Assembly (NCBI RefSeq): GCF_009848505.1
Contig: NZ_WWDL01000007.1
Span: forward strand, 62,001-126,000
DNA length: 64,000 nucleotides
Direction: 5' to 3'
DNA from: Muricoccus harenae
GTDB taxonomy: Bacteria > Pseudomonadota > Alphaproteobacteria > Acetobacterales > Acetobacteraceae
Position 1 is the stretch's first letter, and every line of letters begins with the position of its first letter. The position numbers and the translations under genes are program-made. The notes under the pieces are model-generated. The model was not told where the DNA came from and made no database searches. It saw nothing but the letters and a program-made list of their open reading frames with translations. Shown here one piece after another: positions 47,222-55,661 of the stretch.

Positions 47222-47322
47222 GCTGAGATCACCGGGCTGCTGAGATCACCGGGCTGCTGAGATCACCGGGCTGCTGAGATCATCGGGCTGCTGAGATCAT
47301 CGGGCTGCTGAGATCATCGGGC
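47204..47322. repeat. 17-bp tandem repeat, seven units (VNTR-like)
   Basis: The unit TGCTGAGATCACCGGGC is repeated seven times in perfect 17-bp register. The first unit begins AG instead of TG. Units 1-4 read ATCACC, units 5-7 read ATCATC, so two variants expanded in blocks. It lies between glcE and the secreted-protein gene and is not coding on a plausible gene. Confidence 0.95.
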
Positions 47323-47474
47323 TTTGGAATGCCTGAAGGCTGGAGCGAACCGGAGCATGGAATGCGGCGCGATCCCGCGGCGTTCCAGCGGAGCGGGATC
47401 ACGGAATGCTGTCTGGTGGACGTTCAGGCTGCATGGCCTATGATTCGTCCCGAATCAGAGGAGAAAAACGCCCC

Positions 47475-48116
47475 ATGTCGCTGCCCTTTCTGCGTCGGGC
47501 CATCCTGGCGCTGGCCGTCCTCCTTCTTGCGGGGACCCGGCCTGCCGCGGCGCAGGGCGACCCGAGCTTCAATCTCGTCAACCGGTCGGGCCAGACGATC
47601 CAGGAGCTCTATGTCTCCTCCGCGGATTTGAACACCTGGGGGCAGGACCTGCTGGGGAACAACGTGCTTGAGAGCGGGCGGTCCTTCCCGGTGCGGCTGC
47701 CCGTGGGGCAATGCTCCAACGATATCCGCGTGGTCTATGCGGGGGGGCGCTCGGAGGAGCGGCGGGCGACCAATACCTGCCAGGTGAACGATGTGGTCTT
47801 CGGCAACCAGGCCTCGCCGGGCCAGGGGGAGGGCAAGCGGGGGCCAACCACCTCCGGCCGGACCGGCAATCCTTCCTTCAACCTGGTGAACCGAACAGGC
47901 AAGACGATCCAGGTCCTGCGCGCCTCGCCCAGCTCTGAGAGCAGTTGGGGCGAGGACCGGCTGGGCAATGCCGTGGTGCCGCCGGGCGGCAGCTTCGCCA
48001 TCCGCCTGCCGGCAGGCGAATGCAACTACGACATCCGCGTGGAATATGATGACCGCGCGGCTGAGGAGCGGCGCGGGGTGGATCTCTGCAACCTGGCCAA
48101 CGTCACCTTTCCCTGA
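47475..48116 (+). CDS. Secreted protein with an internal domain duplication
   Basis: Not recognised by family. From ATG 47475 it encodes 213 residues: a signal peptide (AILALAVLLLAGTRPAAAQG) and two copies of a ~75-residue domain. Copy 1 starts DPSFNLVNRSGQTIQELYVSS and copy 2 starts NPSFNLVNRTGKTIQVLRASP; both then have a W-G-(E/Q)-D-LGN motif, a (S/G)xSF.(V/I)RLP(V/A)G(Q/E)C block, (N/Y)DIRV.Y and a final Cys. The Cys pairs suggest one disulfide per domain. A Gly/Pro/Thr linker joins them. Likely periplasmic or extracellular. Confidence 0.85.
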   Translation: MSLPFLRRAILALAVLLLAGTRPAAAQGDPSFNLVNRSGQTIQELYVSSADLNTWGQDLLGNNVLESGRSFPVRLPVGQCSNDIRVVYAGGRSEERRATNTCQVNDVVFGNQASPGQGEGKRGPTTSGRTGNPSFNLVNRTGKTIQVLRASPSSESSWGEDRLGNAVVPPGGSFAIRLPAGECNYDIRVEYDDRAAEERRGVDLCNLANVTFP

Positions 48117-48124
48117 TGCGGGGC

Positions 48125-48153
48125 GATGATGCGGCCGTTTTCGCCGCATCATC
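48125..48153. repeat. Perfect 11-bp inverted repeat after the secreted-protein gene
   Basis: GATGATGCGGC (48125-48135) pairs with GCCGCATCATC (48143-48153) around CGTTTTC, 8 bp after the stop. It probably acts with the terminator 17 bp further on. Confidence 0.6.
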
Positions 48154-48169
48154 GGTGAGATTGGATGAG

Positions 48170-48199
48170 GCGTCGGGCCGCTTGGCCCGGCGCTTTTTT
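48170..48199 (+). terminator. Rho-independent terminator
   Basis: GCGTCGGGCC (48170-48179) pairs with GGCCCGGCGC (48184-48193) around GCTT, followed by six T. It ends the secreted-protein transcript. Confidence 0.85.
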
Positions 48200-48293
48200 G
48201 TGCCGCAGGCGTCGGGCGGATGCTGGCTGCGGCCGGGTCTTCGCCGGCGGTCGACGCGGTGGTCGTCAGGCTGGGCTGACCAGCGAGGGCGGT

Positions 48294-48809
48294 TCAGTCC
48301 TTCGCCTCGGCCAGCAGGGCTGGCAGGTCGAGGCGGCGGGTGAACATGCCCAAAGAGCCGTCCGGGTTCCGCGGCCAGTCCTCGCGCGCGCGATCGACAT
48401 AGAGCTCGACGCCGTTCTGGTCCGGGTCACGCAGATAGATTGCTTCCGAGACGCCGTGATCCGATGCGCCGTCCAGCTGGATGCCGGCCTGGAGCACGAT
48501 CTTCACCGCGCGGGCAAGGGAGGGGCGGTCCGGATAGACCAAGGCAACATGGTAGAGGCCCGTTGTGCCCGGGGCCGGGGGCGGGCCGCCCTCGCTTTCC
48601 CAGGTGTTGAGCGCGATGTGGTGGTGGTAGCCGCCGGCCGCGAGAAAGACGGCCCCGGGGTAGCGCGCCATTTCCTCCAGCCCGATCACGTCCCGCCAGA
48701 AGGCGAGGGCGCGGTCCAGATTCGAGACCTTCAGATGGGTATGGCCGATGCGCAGCCCGGCGGGGGCGATGACGGGCTGGCCGGCGGATGCGGGGTTGGT
48801 GTCAGGCAT
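48294..48809 (-). CDS. VOC (glyoxalase/extradiol dioxygenase-like) family protein
   Basis: A metal-dependent vicinal-oxygen-chelate fold protein of 171 residues. Likely metal ligands are in RIGHTHLKVSNL (His), GGYHHHIALNTW (His), and DPDQNGVELYVDR (Glu), and the pair of beta-alpha-beta modules fits a two-module enzyme such as CatE-like catechol dioxygenase. The substrate is unknown. ATG 48809 gives MPDTNPASAGQP, a short disordered lead-in. Confidence 0.87.
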   Translation of the reverse strand: MPDTNPASAGQPVIAPAGLRIGHTHLKVSNLDRALAFWRDVIGLEEMARYPGAVFLAAGGYHHHIALNTWESEGGPPPAPGTTGLYHVALVYPDRPSLARAVKIVLQAGIQLDGASDHGVSEAIYLRDPDQNGVELYVDRAREDWPRNPDGSLGMFTRRLDLPALLAEAKD

Positions 48810-49075
48810 GGCGTGATTTCCTTCTCCCCCAATCTGGTGGCCTCCATGCTGCAGCGCCAATCCTGGTGGCGGATGAGCGGCATGCGTGCGGCTGATGGGG
48901 CAACGGCACCCTGGGGTGGGCGTGCGGGCCGGAGCCGCCGCAGGAAGGGTGAGCGCGGCTTGACGGGTTTGCGGCGGCGCGGGCAGAAGGCGCCGACCGG
49001 CATTCCGCCCGCAAGCGTTAGCGTCATTCAACGCGCCCTTGGGCTGTGTTTAGCCCGGATCGAGGCGCCCTGCGC

Positions 49076-50245
49076 ATGAATCCCGAATCGCCTTCCGCGT
49101 GGCGGCTTGCGCCCTTCGTATCGATTGTGCTGGCTGGTTTCCTTGCCATCGCGCTGCCATTGCCCGTGCTGTCGCTGCGCGTGCATGACGAGTTGGGGTT
49201 CAGCCTGGTGACGGCCGGCTGGGTGGTGGGGCTGCAATCGCTGGCGACCATCCTGACCCGGCAGTTCGCCGGGGCGCTGATCGACCGGCGTGGGCCGCGA
49301 TATGCGGCAAAGATTGGGCTGCCTTTGGCAGCAATGGCGGGGGGTGGCCTATCTCGTCTCCTCCTTTATCGGGGACCGCACCGCCTCCATCGCCGTGCTG
49401 ATGCTGGGGCGGCTGATGATGGGGCCGGCGGAGAGCCTGTTTCTCACTTCGGCCATGAGCTGGGGCATCGCGACGCTGGGGGCGCGGCGCACCGGGCTGG
49501 TGATGACCTGGCAGGGGATCGCCATGTTCACCGCGCTCGGCCTCGGAGCGCCGGCGGGGCTGTTCGTCATGGGGCGATTCGGCTTCCAGGGCGTGGCGGT
49601 GGCGACGATCCTGCTGCCATTGCTGGCGTTGTGCGTGGCGCTCTCGCAGGCGGAGGCGGCGCCGGCTGCGACGGGAGGGCGCGCATCCTTCCTGGGGGTG
49701 GTCGGGCTGGTTTGGCGACAGGGGGTCGTGCTGAGCCTTGCCACGGCGCCGCAGGCGGTGCTCGGGAGCTTTATCGCCCTCTATTCGGCAGCCGGGGCTG
49801 GGCGGGGGCGGGGCTGACCCTCACAGGCTTCGGGATCGGCTTCATCCTGGTGCGGATGTTCTTCTCGCACTTGCCTGACGGGCTGGGCGGGCGGCGTGTC
49901 GCGGGCTGGTCGCTGGTGGTGGAGGCCTTGGGGCAGGCACTGCTCTGGGTAGCTCCGAACGCTGAGCTGGCGCTGCTGGGGGCGACACTCACCGGGGCGG
50001 GATTCTCGCTGATCTTCCCCTCGATGGGGGTGGATGCGGTGCGGCGCGTGCCGGCCGCGAGCCGTGCGCTGGCCATTGCGAGCTTCTCTGCCTTCTTGGA
50101 CCTCGCTGTCGGACTCTCGGCGCCGCTGGCGGGGCTGATCGTGGGACTGGGCGGCTATCCGGCGGTGTTCCTGGCCGGCGGGCTGGGGTGCATTGCCGGG
50201 GTGTTGCTGCTGATCGGGCGGGACAGCCCACCGCGCGAGGGCTGA
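49076..50245 (+). pseudogene. Frameshifted MFS transporter, YfcJ/YhhS-like
   Basis: A major facilitator superfamily exporter (12 helices) whose coding frame is broken twice. From ATG 49076 (MNPESPSAWRLAPFVSIVLA) the frame runs to about 49340, where a G-run (GCGGGGGGTGG, about 49337-49347) shifts it by +1; the middle (AYLVSSFIGDRTASIAVLML to SFIALYSAAGAG) is read in the next frame to about 49800; then a second shift in a G-rich stretch restores the original frame to the stop at 50245. Joined, the three parts give one continuous MFS protein. Both breaks are in G-runs, so true decay and sequencing error are both possible. Convergent with rpoH. Confidence 0.8.
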
Positions 50246-50247
50246 CA

Positions 50248-50285
50248 TGCAATGGGGCGGCGGATTGCTCCGCCGCCCCATTGCA
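50248..50285. terminator. Long bidirectional hairpin between MFS gene and rpoH
   Basis: A perfect 17-bp inverted repeat (50248-50264 with 50269-50285) with loop TTGC lies between the convergent stops at 50245 and 50303. It has no T-run but is the strongest hairpin in the window. Confidence 0.7.
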
Positions 50286-50302
50286 CTTCCATCCGGACCG
50301 GG

Positions 50303-51187
50303 TCAGACGACGGCGAGCCTGCGCTCGACGATCTGGGTCTTCATGTTCTTCTGCAGCTTCTCGAAGGCACGCACCTCGATCTGCCGCACCCGCTCGCGCG
50401 AGATGTTGTACTGCTGGGACAGCTCCTCGAGCGTGGTCGGCTCATCCTTGAGGCGGCGCTCGATCAGGATGTGACGCTCACGATCGTTCAGCGTGCTGAG
50501 GGCGCTGTTGAGCAGGTCGCGGCGGTTGGTCATGTCCTCCCGGTCCGCGAGCTCCTCTTCCTGGCTCTCGCTGTCATCCACCAGCCAGTCCTGCCACTCT
50601 CCCTCGCTATCCGAGCGGATGGGCGCGTTCAGGCTGTTGTCGGGGCTGGCGAGGCGGCGGTTCATCGAGACCACGTCCTGCTCCGGCACCTGGAGGACCC
50701 GGGCGATCTTCTCCACCTGCTCGGGCTTCAGGTCGCCCTCCTCAAGGGCGGCCATCTGGCCCTTCAGCCGGCGCAGGTTGAAGAACAGCTTCTTCTGCGC
50801 GGCGGTGGTGCCCATCTTCACCAGCGACCAGGAGTGCAGGATGTACTCCTGGATCGCGGCACGGATCCACCACATGGCATAGGTGGCCAGGCGGAAGCCG
50901 CGGTCCGGATCGAACCGCTTCACGGCCTGCATCATGCCGACATTGCCCTCGGAGATCAGCTCACCCACCGGCAGGCCGTAGCCGCGGTAGCCCATGGCGA
51001 TCTTCGCGACGAGGCGCAAGTGAGACGTGACGAGCTTATGGGCCGCGCCTTCGTCCTGGTTGTCACGCCAGCGCTTCGCGAGGTTCAGCTCCTCCTCGGG
51101 CGCCAACATCGGGAATTTCCGGATCTCCTGCAGGTAGCGGGAGAGGTTGCCCTCAGGGGCCATGGGAATCATTGAAGTGGAAGCCAT
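50303..51187 (-). CDS. rpoH: RNA polymerase sigma-32 factor RpoH
   Basis: The heat-shock sigma factor, 294 residues. Region 2 carries NVGMMQAVKRFDPDRGFRLATYAMWWIRAAIQEY, read as two blocks, and the RpoH box is QKKLFFNLRR. Region 4 has LEELSQQYNISRERVRQIE. ATG 51187 is used; AGGAGGCAAAT lies just upstream. The 275-bp leader upstream (51188-51462) may hold RNA structure for temperature control, but I can name no site. rluD lies upstream on the same strand, as in related genomes. Confidence 0.96.
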   Translation of the reverse strand: MASTSMIPMAPEGNLSRYLQEIRKFPMLAPEEELNLAKRWRDNQDEGAAHKLVTSHLRLVAKIAMGYRGYGLPVGELISEGNVGMMQAVKRFDPDRGFRLATYAMWWIRAAIQEYILHSWSLVKMGTTAAQKKLFFNLRRLKGQMAALEEGDLKPEQVEKIARVLQVPEQDVVSMNRRLASPDNSLNAPIRSDSEGEWQDWLVDDSESQEEELADREDMTNRRDLLNSALSTLNDRERHILIERRLKDEPTTLEELSQQYNISRERVRQIEVRAFEKLQKNMKTQIVERRLAVV

Positions 51188-51462
51188 GAACGCATTTGCC
51201 TCCTGAACCGGCCGGGCTGCCCCCGGGGTTGGCGGGCGCGCGGACGGTCGAAAAGCGGCACGAAGGACCGTGCCTCACTCTCGCGCGCTGGGCCCTAGAG
51301 CCTCTTAGAAACGCCTGCCGTCCCCAAGGTTTTCGCGGTCGCGAAAGGAGATTGGCCGAAGTTCCTTGCAGAGCCCTTACGCGGCGCCCAGCGGCGAAAG
51401 CTGACGAGCTTGTAATCTATGCGCCGGCCGGACGCAAGGAAAACCGTACCGATACGGTCGTG

Positions 51463-52467
51463 TTACACACCGTCATCGAGGGTCACGATGAGGGCGGCCA
51501 TGTCCGTGGGCAAAGGAGAGGTGAAGGACAGGGGCTGGCCGGTGACGGGGTGGCGGAAGCCAAGAGACTGGGCGTGCAACGCCTGCCTAGGGAAGGCCAG
51601 CAGCGCGTCACGGGAGGTGGCCGGGAGGCCCCGTGCGGTAGATGGGGTCCGGCGGAGATAGACTGGATCCCCGACCAACGGGTGGCCGATATGCGCCATA
51701 TGCACGCGGATCTGGTGAGTCCGGCCGGTGGCGAGACGGCATCGGACCATGGCGCAGGCGGTGCCCCAGGCACGTTCGGTGGCGTAGTGGGTGAGGGCCT
51801 GCTTTCCACGGGCCACGACTGCCATGCGCTTCCGGTCGGCTGGGTGGCGGCCGATGGGGGCGTCCACGCTACCGTTGGCTGGGGAGGGGGTGCCCCAGGT
51901 GAGGGCGAGGTAGCTGCGCTCCAGGTCGCGCTCGGCGAAGGCGGTGGAGAGGGCCTGGTGGGCGGCGTCTGACTTGGCGACGACCATGACCCCGCTTGTG
52001 TCCTTGTCGAGCCGGTGGACGATGCCGGGCCGCTTCTCACCGCCGATGCCGGACAGCTCCTCCCCCGCATGGGCGAGGATGGCGTTGACCAGCGTGCCGT
52101 CCGCATGGCCGGGGGCTGGATGGACGACCAAGCCCGCAGGCTTGTCGAGCACGATCAGGTCCCGGTCCTCGAAGAGGATGGTCAGGTGCATGGCCTGAGG
52201 AAGGGGGGTGGCGGGCTCGGGTGGGGGCACCGTCAGCGTATAGCGGGCGCCGGGGCGGAGGGATTCGGAAGGATCATCGGTGGGTTTTCCGTCCCGCGCG
52301 GCATGGCCGGCTTCCACCAGCGCCTTGACGCGGGACCGGGAGAGACCGCCCATGCCGGCGAACGCCCTGTCCAGCCGGTCTCCGGCCTGTTCGGCGGTGG
52401 CGGTGAATTCCAGGGTTTCGGCCGAATTAGCGGAGGGTTCTGTGCGCGCGCTCAAGGTTCTCGTCAT
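51463..52467 (-). CDS. rluD: Ribosomal large subunit pseudouridine synthase, RluD family
   Basis: Forms pseudouridines in 23S rRNA (helix 69 in E. coli). The catalytic Asp is in GIVHRLDKDTSGVMVVAK and an S4 domain occupies residues ~25-70 (RLDRAFAGMGGLSRSRVKALVEAG). Later blocks RCRLATGRTHQIRVHMAHIGHPLVGDP, read in parts, fit. 334 residues from ATG 52467. That start overlaps the start region of the divergent DUF6476 gene by 26 bp; a later start (TTG 52455) would shrink but not abolish the overlap. Confidence 0.93.
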   Translation of the reverse strand: MTRTLSARTEPSANSAETLEFTATAEQAGDRLDRAFAGMGGLSRSRVKALVEAGHAARDGKPTDDPSESLRPGARYTLTVPPPEPATPLPQAMHLTILFEDRDLIVLDKPAGLVVHPAPGHADGTLVNAILAHAGEELSGIGGEKRPGIVHRLDKDTSGVMVVAKSDAAHQALSTAFAERDLERSYLALTWGTPSPANGSVDAPIGRHPADRKRMAVVARGKQALTHYATERAWGTACAMVRCRLATGRTHQIRVHMAHIGHPLVGDPVYLRRTPSTARGLPATSRDALLAFPRQALHAQSLGFRHPVTGQPLSFTSPLPTDMAALIVTLDDGV

Positions 52468-52732
52468 CGGGATGGGGGTGCTGATCGTCGCCGCCAGCGT
52501 GACGTTGGTTGTGATGATCGTGCAGCGTGCCGGCAAGGCCATTCCTGCCACGCCGGCCGGGCCCGTGGCGGAGATGTCGCTCGGGCAGCCGGCCGGAACG
52601 CGGATCGGGGGAATTGCCGCGGGCGCCGAGGGGCGGGTGGCGGTTTGGGTGCAGCGGGCGGATGGGGACCGGCTGGTGATCCTGGATACGCGGAGCGGAC
52701 GGGTGGCGGGGGAGATCCGGGTGGGGGAGTGA
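52442..52732 (+). CDS. DUF6476 small membrane protein
   Basis: A 96-residue alphaproteobacterial protein with one N-terminal helix (VLVIGMGVLIVAASVTLVVMIV) after the conserved VRALK start, and a C-terminal soluble domain (WVQRADGDRLVILDTRSGRVAGEI). Homologues sit beside rluD and rpoH in many alphaproteobacteria (from memory). GTG 52442 overlaps the rluD start antiparallel by 26 bp; ATG 52472 would avoid this but lose the conserved RALK. Function unknown. Confidence 0.78.
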   Translation: MRALKVLVIGMGVLIVAASVTLVVMIVQRAGKAIPATPAGPVAEMSLGQPAGTRIGGIAAGAEGRVAVWVQRADGDRLVILDTRSGRVAGEIRVGE

Positions 52733-52852
52733 GGGTGGGGTGCCGGTATGCGGCGGCCTCAAGTTGGTGCGGAAAAAGAGTTTGAAAAAGCGGCGGGGCC
52801 CGGGTTGATCCCTCTGCACTTCGCGGATAGAAGGCCGCCTCCCGCAGGCCAC

Positions 52853-52928
52853 GTCCCCATCGTCTAGAGGCCTAGGACACCGCCCTCTCACGGCGGTAAC
52901 AGGGGTTCGAATCCCCTTGGGGACGCCA
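52853..52928 (+). tRNA. tRNA-Glu (CTC)
   Basis: A full cloverleaf of 76 nt. The acceptor stem GTCCCCA pairs with TGGGGAC; discriminator G and an encoded CCA follow. The anticodon arm CCGCC-CTCTCAC-GGCGG gives anticodon CTC, which reads GAG, and the T-loop is GTTCGAATC. It marks the left edge of an accessory segment. Confidence 0.97.
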
Positions 52929-53045
52929 ACCGGCGTTGATGTTGTTGGGTTTTTGCGAGGTCCTACTCCCGCACCCTACAATCACCCCGCAATCTGCCTT
53001 GAACCTCGGCCGACACAGCAGTCCGATGTCACTTGCTTTTCACCA

Positions 53046-53488
53046 GTGAATAGCAAAGGTGAGGGCGCGCTGGCGGATTGGGACAATACCCACGGGACCG
53101 AGACATTCCAGGGCTGATCACGATCGGCCTCGAAGCCCTGAACATGCTTGGCCTGATTAACGGCGGCGCCGCAGTGGCTGTCCTGACGTATCTCGGAAAC
53201 CTCGCCAGCAAGCCGGTCTCGGAAACCTCGCCAGCAAGCCGGCTGCACCTCGTATCCTCTCGGATATCCAGTGGCCGCAGATAGCCTATGGCTCAGATGT
53301 GTTTGCCGTCGGGTTGGCCTTTGCCCTGGCCTACTCAACCCAGCTCATCCTCTACGGCGAGAGCACACGGCAGATCGCGGAAGGCTGATACAAAAGGCCA
53401 CTCTGCTTCGGGCTCGTTGTCGCCCTGGTTGCTGCGGTAGCATTCGGCGTGGGTAGCCTCTGGGCGGCAGAGGCGCTGACCCGGGCAG
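53046..53488 (+). pseudogene. Decayed small membrane protein gene
   Basis: Remnant of a membrane protein seen in three frames. The first part (VNSKGEGALADWDNTHGTETFQG) frameshifts by -1 into GLITIGLEALNMLGLINGG and AAVAVLTYLGNLASKP. A perfect 26-bp tandem duplication then shifts the frame to AAPRILSDIQWPQIAYGSD and FAVGLAFALAYSTQLILYGE. An in-frame TGA (53386-53388) follows, after which RPLCFGLVVALVAAVAFGVG continues. The joined product would have about three helices and resembles proteins of the form DW...ETY..LI.IG..AL......NGGAAVA.L found in many alphaproteobacterial islands. Function unknown. It lies just after tRNA-Glu, a common insertion site. 53489-53944 shows nothing further that I can identify. 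Confidence 0.7.
53191..53242. repeat. 26-bp perfect tandem duplication
   Basis: The 26-bp unit starting TCTCGGAAACCTCGCCAGCA occurs twice in a row (53191-53216, 53217-53242). Removing one copy restores the reading frame of the decayed membrane-protein gene here, so it is an inactivating duplication. Confidence 0.95.
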
Positions 53489-53944
53489 GGTGGCCCCGAC
53501 GGGTCCCTCGTAAGGCAGGGACCGTTGCGGCCTGCTTCGGGTGGTCGCGAGGCGGATGCCCATGATTCCCTTGTGTCTGGCAGGGTGCTGAAAAGTGCTG
53601 CCGAAGGTTAGCCGGTTCGGGCTTCCAGGAGGGTATTTGCCGTGTGTACGGCTTGGAGCGGGAGCGTCTGCCAAAGCAAGGAGGGTCTCGTTGCAGGCCC
53701 TGGCCAGACTGACTGTGAGGGAGTTTCTCGGGCAATGAAAAGCGGTGAACACAAGCCCGGTGCTCCGGCTGTGCGGGAAGCGTACCGCTTCGGCGATCCA
53801 TGGCCGGATAAGATCACCTTATTGGCCCGCACTGGCAATTACGAGCAGGCTGCGACGCGACTGATATCACCGCCGAGAGGTCGTCAGGAACAAGAGACGC
53901 TACCATCCGCCCCTGACGCCCAGAACTCGGTTATGCCCCCGTTT

Positions 53945-54922
53945 CTATTCCAACCGTGCGCCGGAGATTCGCACCACCTCCCGCCACATTGGTCGCTCGC
54001 GTTCGACGCGGGCGCTCACCTCGGCAGGGGTGCTCCATACGCAGCGGGCGCCGGCGCGTAAGAACCGCTCCTGCATTGCCGCGTCCTGGCCGATCTCACG
54101 CATCGTCGCCGCAGCACGTTCCACGATCGGAGCGGGGACGCCTGCGGGAAAAGCCATGGCGCACCAGCTGGTAACCACGAAGTCGGGCACCCCCACCTCT
54201 GCCATGACCGGGACGTCGGGCAGGGTCGGCCAGCGTTCAGCGCCCGTGATCACGAAAGCCTTCATGCGGCCTTCCTGGATGACGGGCACATAGCTGGCGA
54301 GGTTGTCCATTGCGCAGTTCAGGTCGCCGGCCAGCATTGCGGGGATGATCTGCGCCGCGCCCCGGAACGGCACGTGAGTGCCGTCAATGCCGAGACGGTT
54401 CGTGAACAGCGCCCCGCTGAGATGCGCGGTGGTGCCGACGCCCGGGGAGCCGTAGCTCATGCCCCCGCGCTGCGCCTTCGCCCAGGCGACGAACTCCTGG
54501 AAGTTGTTTGCCGGATTGTGCTGGGCCGAGACGACCAGGACGTTCGGCAATTCCCAGTGCATGGAGATCGGCTGGAAATCGCGCTGCGGGTCGTAGGGAA
54601 GCTTGCTGTAGAGGAACTGGTTGATGTGCCAGGCGCCGAGCGTCAGTGGCGCCATGCTGTATCCATTGGCTGGGGCCTTGGCTAAGGCATCGGCGCCGAT
54701 GTTACCGCCTGCGCCCGGGCGGTTTTCCAGTACGAAAGACTGGCCGAGCTTCTGCTGCATCTGCTCGCAAAGCAGCCGGCAAAGCACGTCGGTCGACCCG
54801 CCGGGCGGCCAAGGCACGATGACGCGAACGGGGCGGTTCGGCCAAGCATCCTGCGCCGCGGCGGGACGCACGAACGGCGCGGCGATTGCCGCAGATAGTG
54901 TCACGCGACGGGTTATTTGCAT
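53945..54922 (-). CDS. Tripartite tricarboxylate transporter substrate-binding protein (Bug/TctC family)
   Basis: A periplasmic binding protein of 325 residues for carboxylates or other small organics. It has a signal peptide (TRRVTLSAAIAAPFVRPAAAQ), the PNRPVRVIVPWPPGGSTDVL start of the Bug family, ENRPGAGGNIGADALAKAP, and GVGTTAHLSGALF. AGGAGGAAACAG stands before ATG 54922. No TctA/TctB membrane genes lie nearby, as is common for Bug proteins. The remaining 54923-55661 region contains only short unidentified frames. Confidence 0.92.
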   Translation of the reverse strand: MQITRRVTLSAAIAAPFVRPAAAQDAWPNRPVRVIVPWPPGGSTDVLCRLLCEQMQQKLGQSFVLENRPGAGGNIGADALAKAPANGYSMAPLTLGAWHINQFLYSKLPYDPQRDFQPISMHWELPNVLVVSAQHNPANNFQEFVAWAKAQRGGMSYGSPGVGTTAHLSGALFTNRLGIDGTHVPFRGAAQIIPAMLAGDLNCAMDNLASYVPVIQEGRMKAFVITGAERWPTLPDVPVMAEVGVPDFVVTSWCAMAFPAGVPAPIVERAAATMREIGQDAAMQERFLRAGARCVWSTPAEVSARVERERPMWREVVRISGARLE

Positions 54923-55661
54923 CTGTTTCCTCCCAGTTGTTGGAGGAACGATACGCAGGCTCGCCGCGCAGAGCCACGATTCTGTTAAAGGTCGGCCGAT
55001 CGCCTCGGCCAACATGGGCGCGGCGTGGAACTGCAGGCCATAGGTGCGGCCGTTGACCCATGTGCCTGTGCGCATCGACCTGCGGAATGCGGAGGCCGTT
55101 CTCGACGCTGTGGTAGGTCGCCCGCTCGCCCAAGCCGGCCAGGCTTTGGTGGGGGTGGACTGAGCCGTCACGGAAGTTATCTGCCTATCCATCGTCAGGC
55201 CAGAGGAGCGTGACGCACTGGTCCAGCCGGATACTCCCCGCACCCCTTTCAGGCCGCCCCACAGGAATAAGCTTGGCAATGTCGCTTGGTGGATCTTTGG
55301 AGATCATCCAAAGGGCGGCCATGATCGACCAGCTCGTCAGCACCGAGAGGACCAGCCAAGCGAAGGATGTCCGGGCAGCGGTGGGCGGTCGTTACGGCGC
55401 GATCTTCCCCTCAGAGGGCCACCTGTTCGACCTTGTCGAGCCGCAGGAGACTGTCCGGCGGCAGGCTGGTATGCTCTCCCGGAAGCAATCTCGACCCCTT
55501 CCGCGAAGGTGGGTGGTTGTGACAGCTGGACACCTCGAAGTACCCGCTGCTGAGTGGCCTTTGTGAGCGGGATGGTCGCCTGTGGTCGTGACGCGCCCCT
55601 GCTGAGGGTGCTGGATGATGAGCTTGGCGTGTTCGGCACCGCTTTTTATGGAGTCGCGGAG

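Noticed and set aside
47204-47322. CRISPR array
   Set aside because: The 17-bp units are directly adjacent with no spacers and no cas genes nearby.
49290-49817. Programmed frameshifting in the MFS gene
   Set aside because: Two opposite shifts far apart would be needed; error or decay is simpler.
53386-53388. Selenocysteine or readthrough at the in-frame TGA
   Set aside because: The gene also has a frameshift and a duplication, so simple decay explains it.
53345-53752. A 135-codon minus-strand frame in the accessory segment
   Set aside because: It lies partly antisense to the decayed membrane gene and has no recognisable domain or ribosome-binding site.
54923-55661. Possible gene remnants between the Bug-type gene and the IS5 transposase
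   Set aside because: Several short frames on both strands, none with a recognisable motif or start signal.
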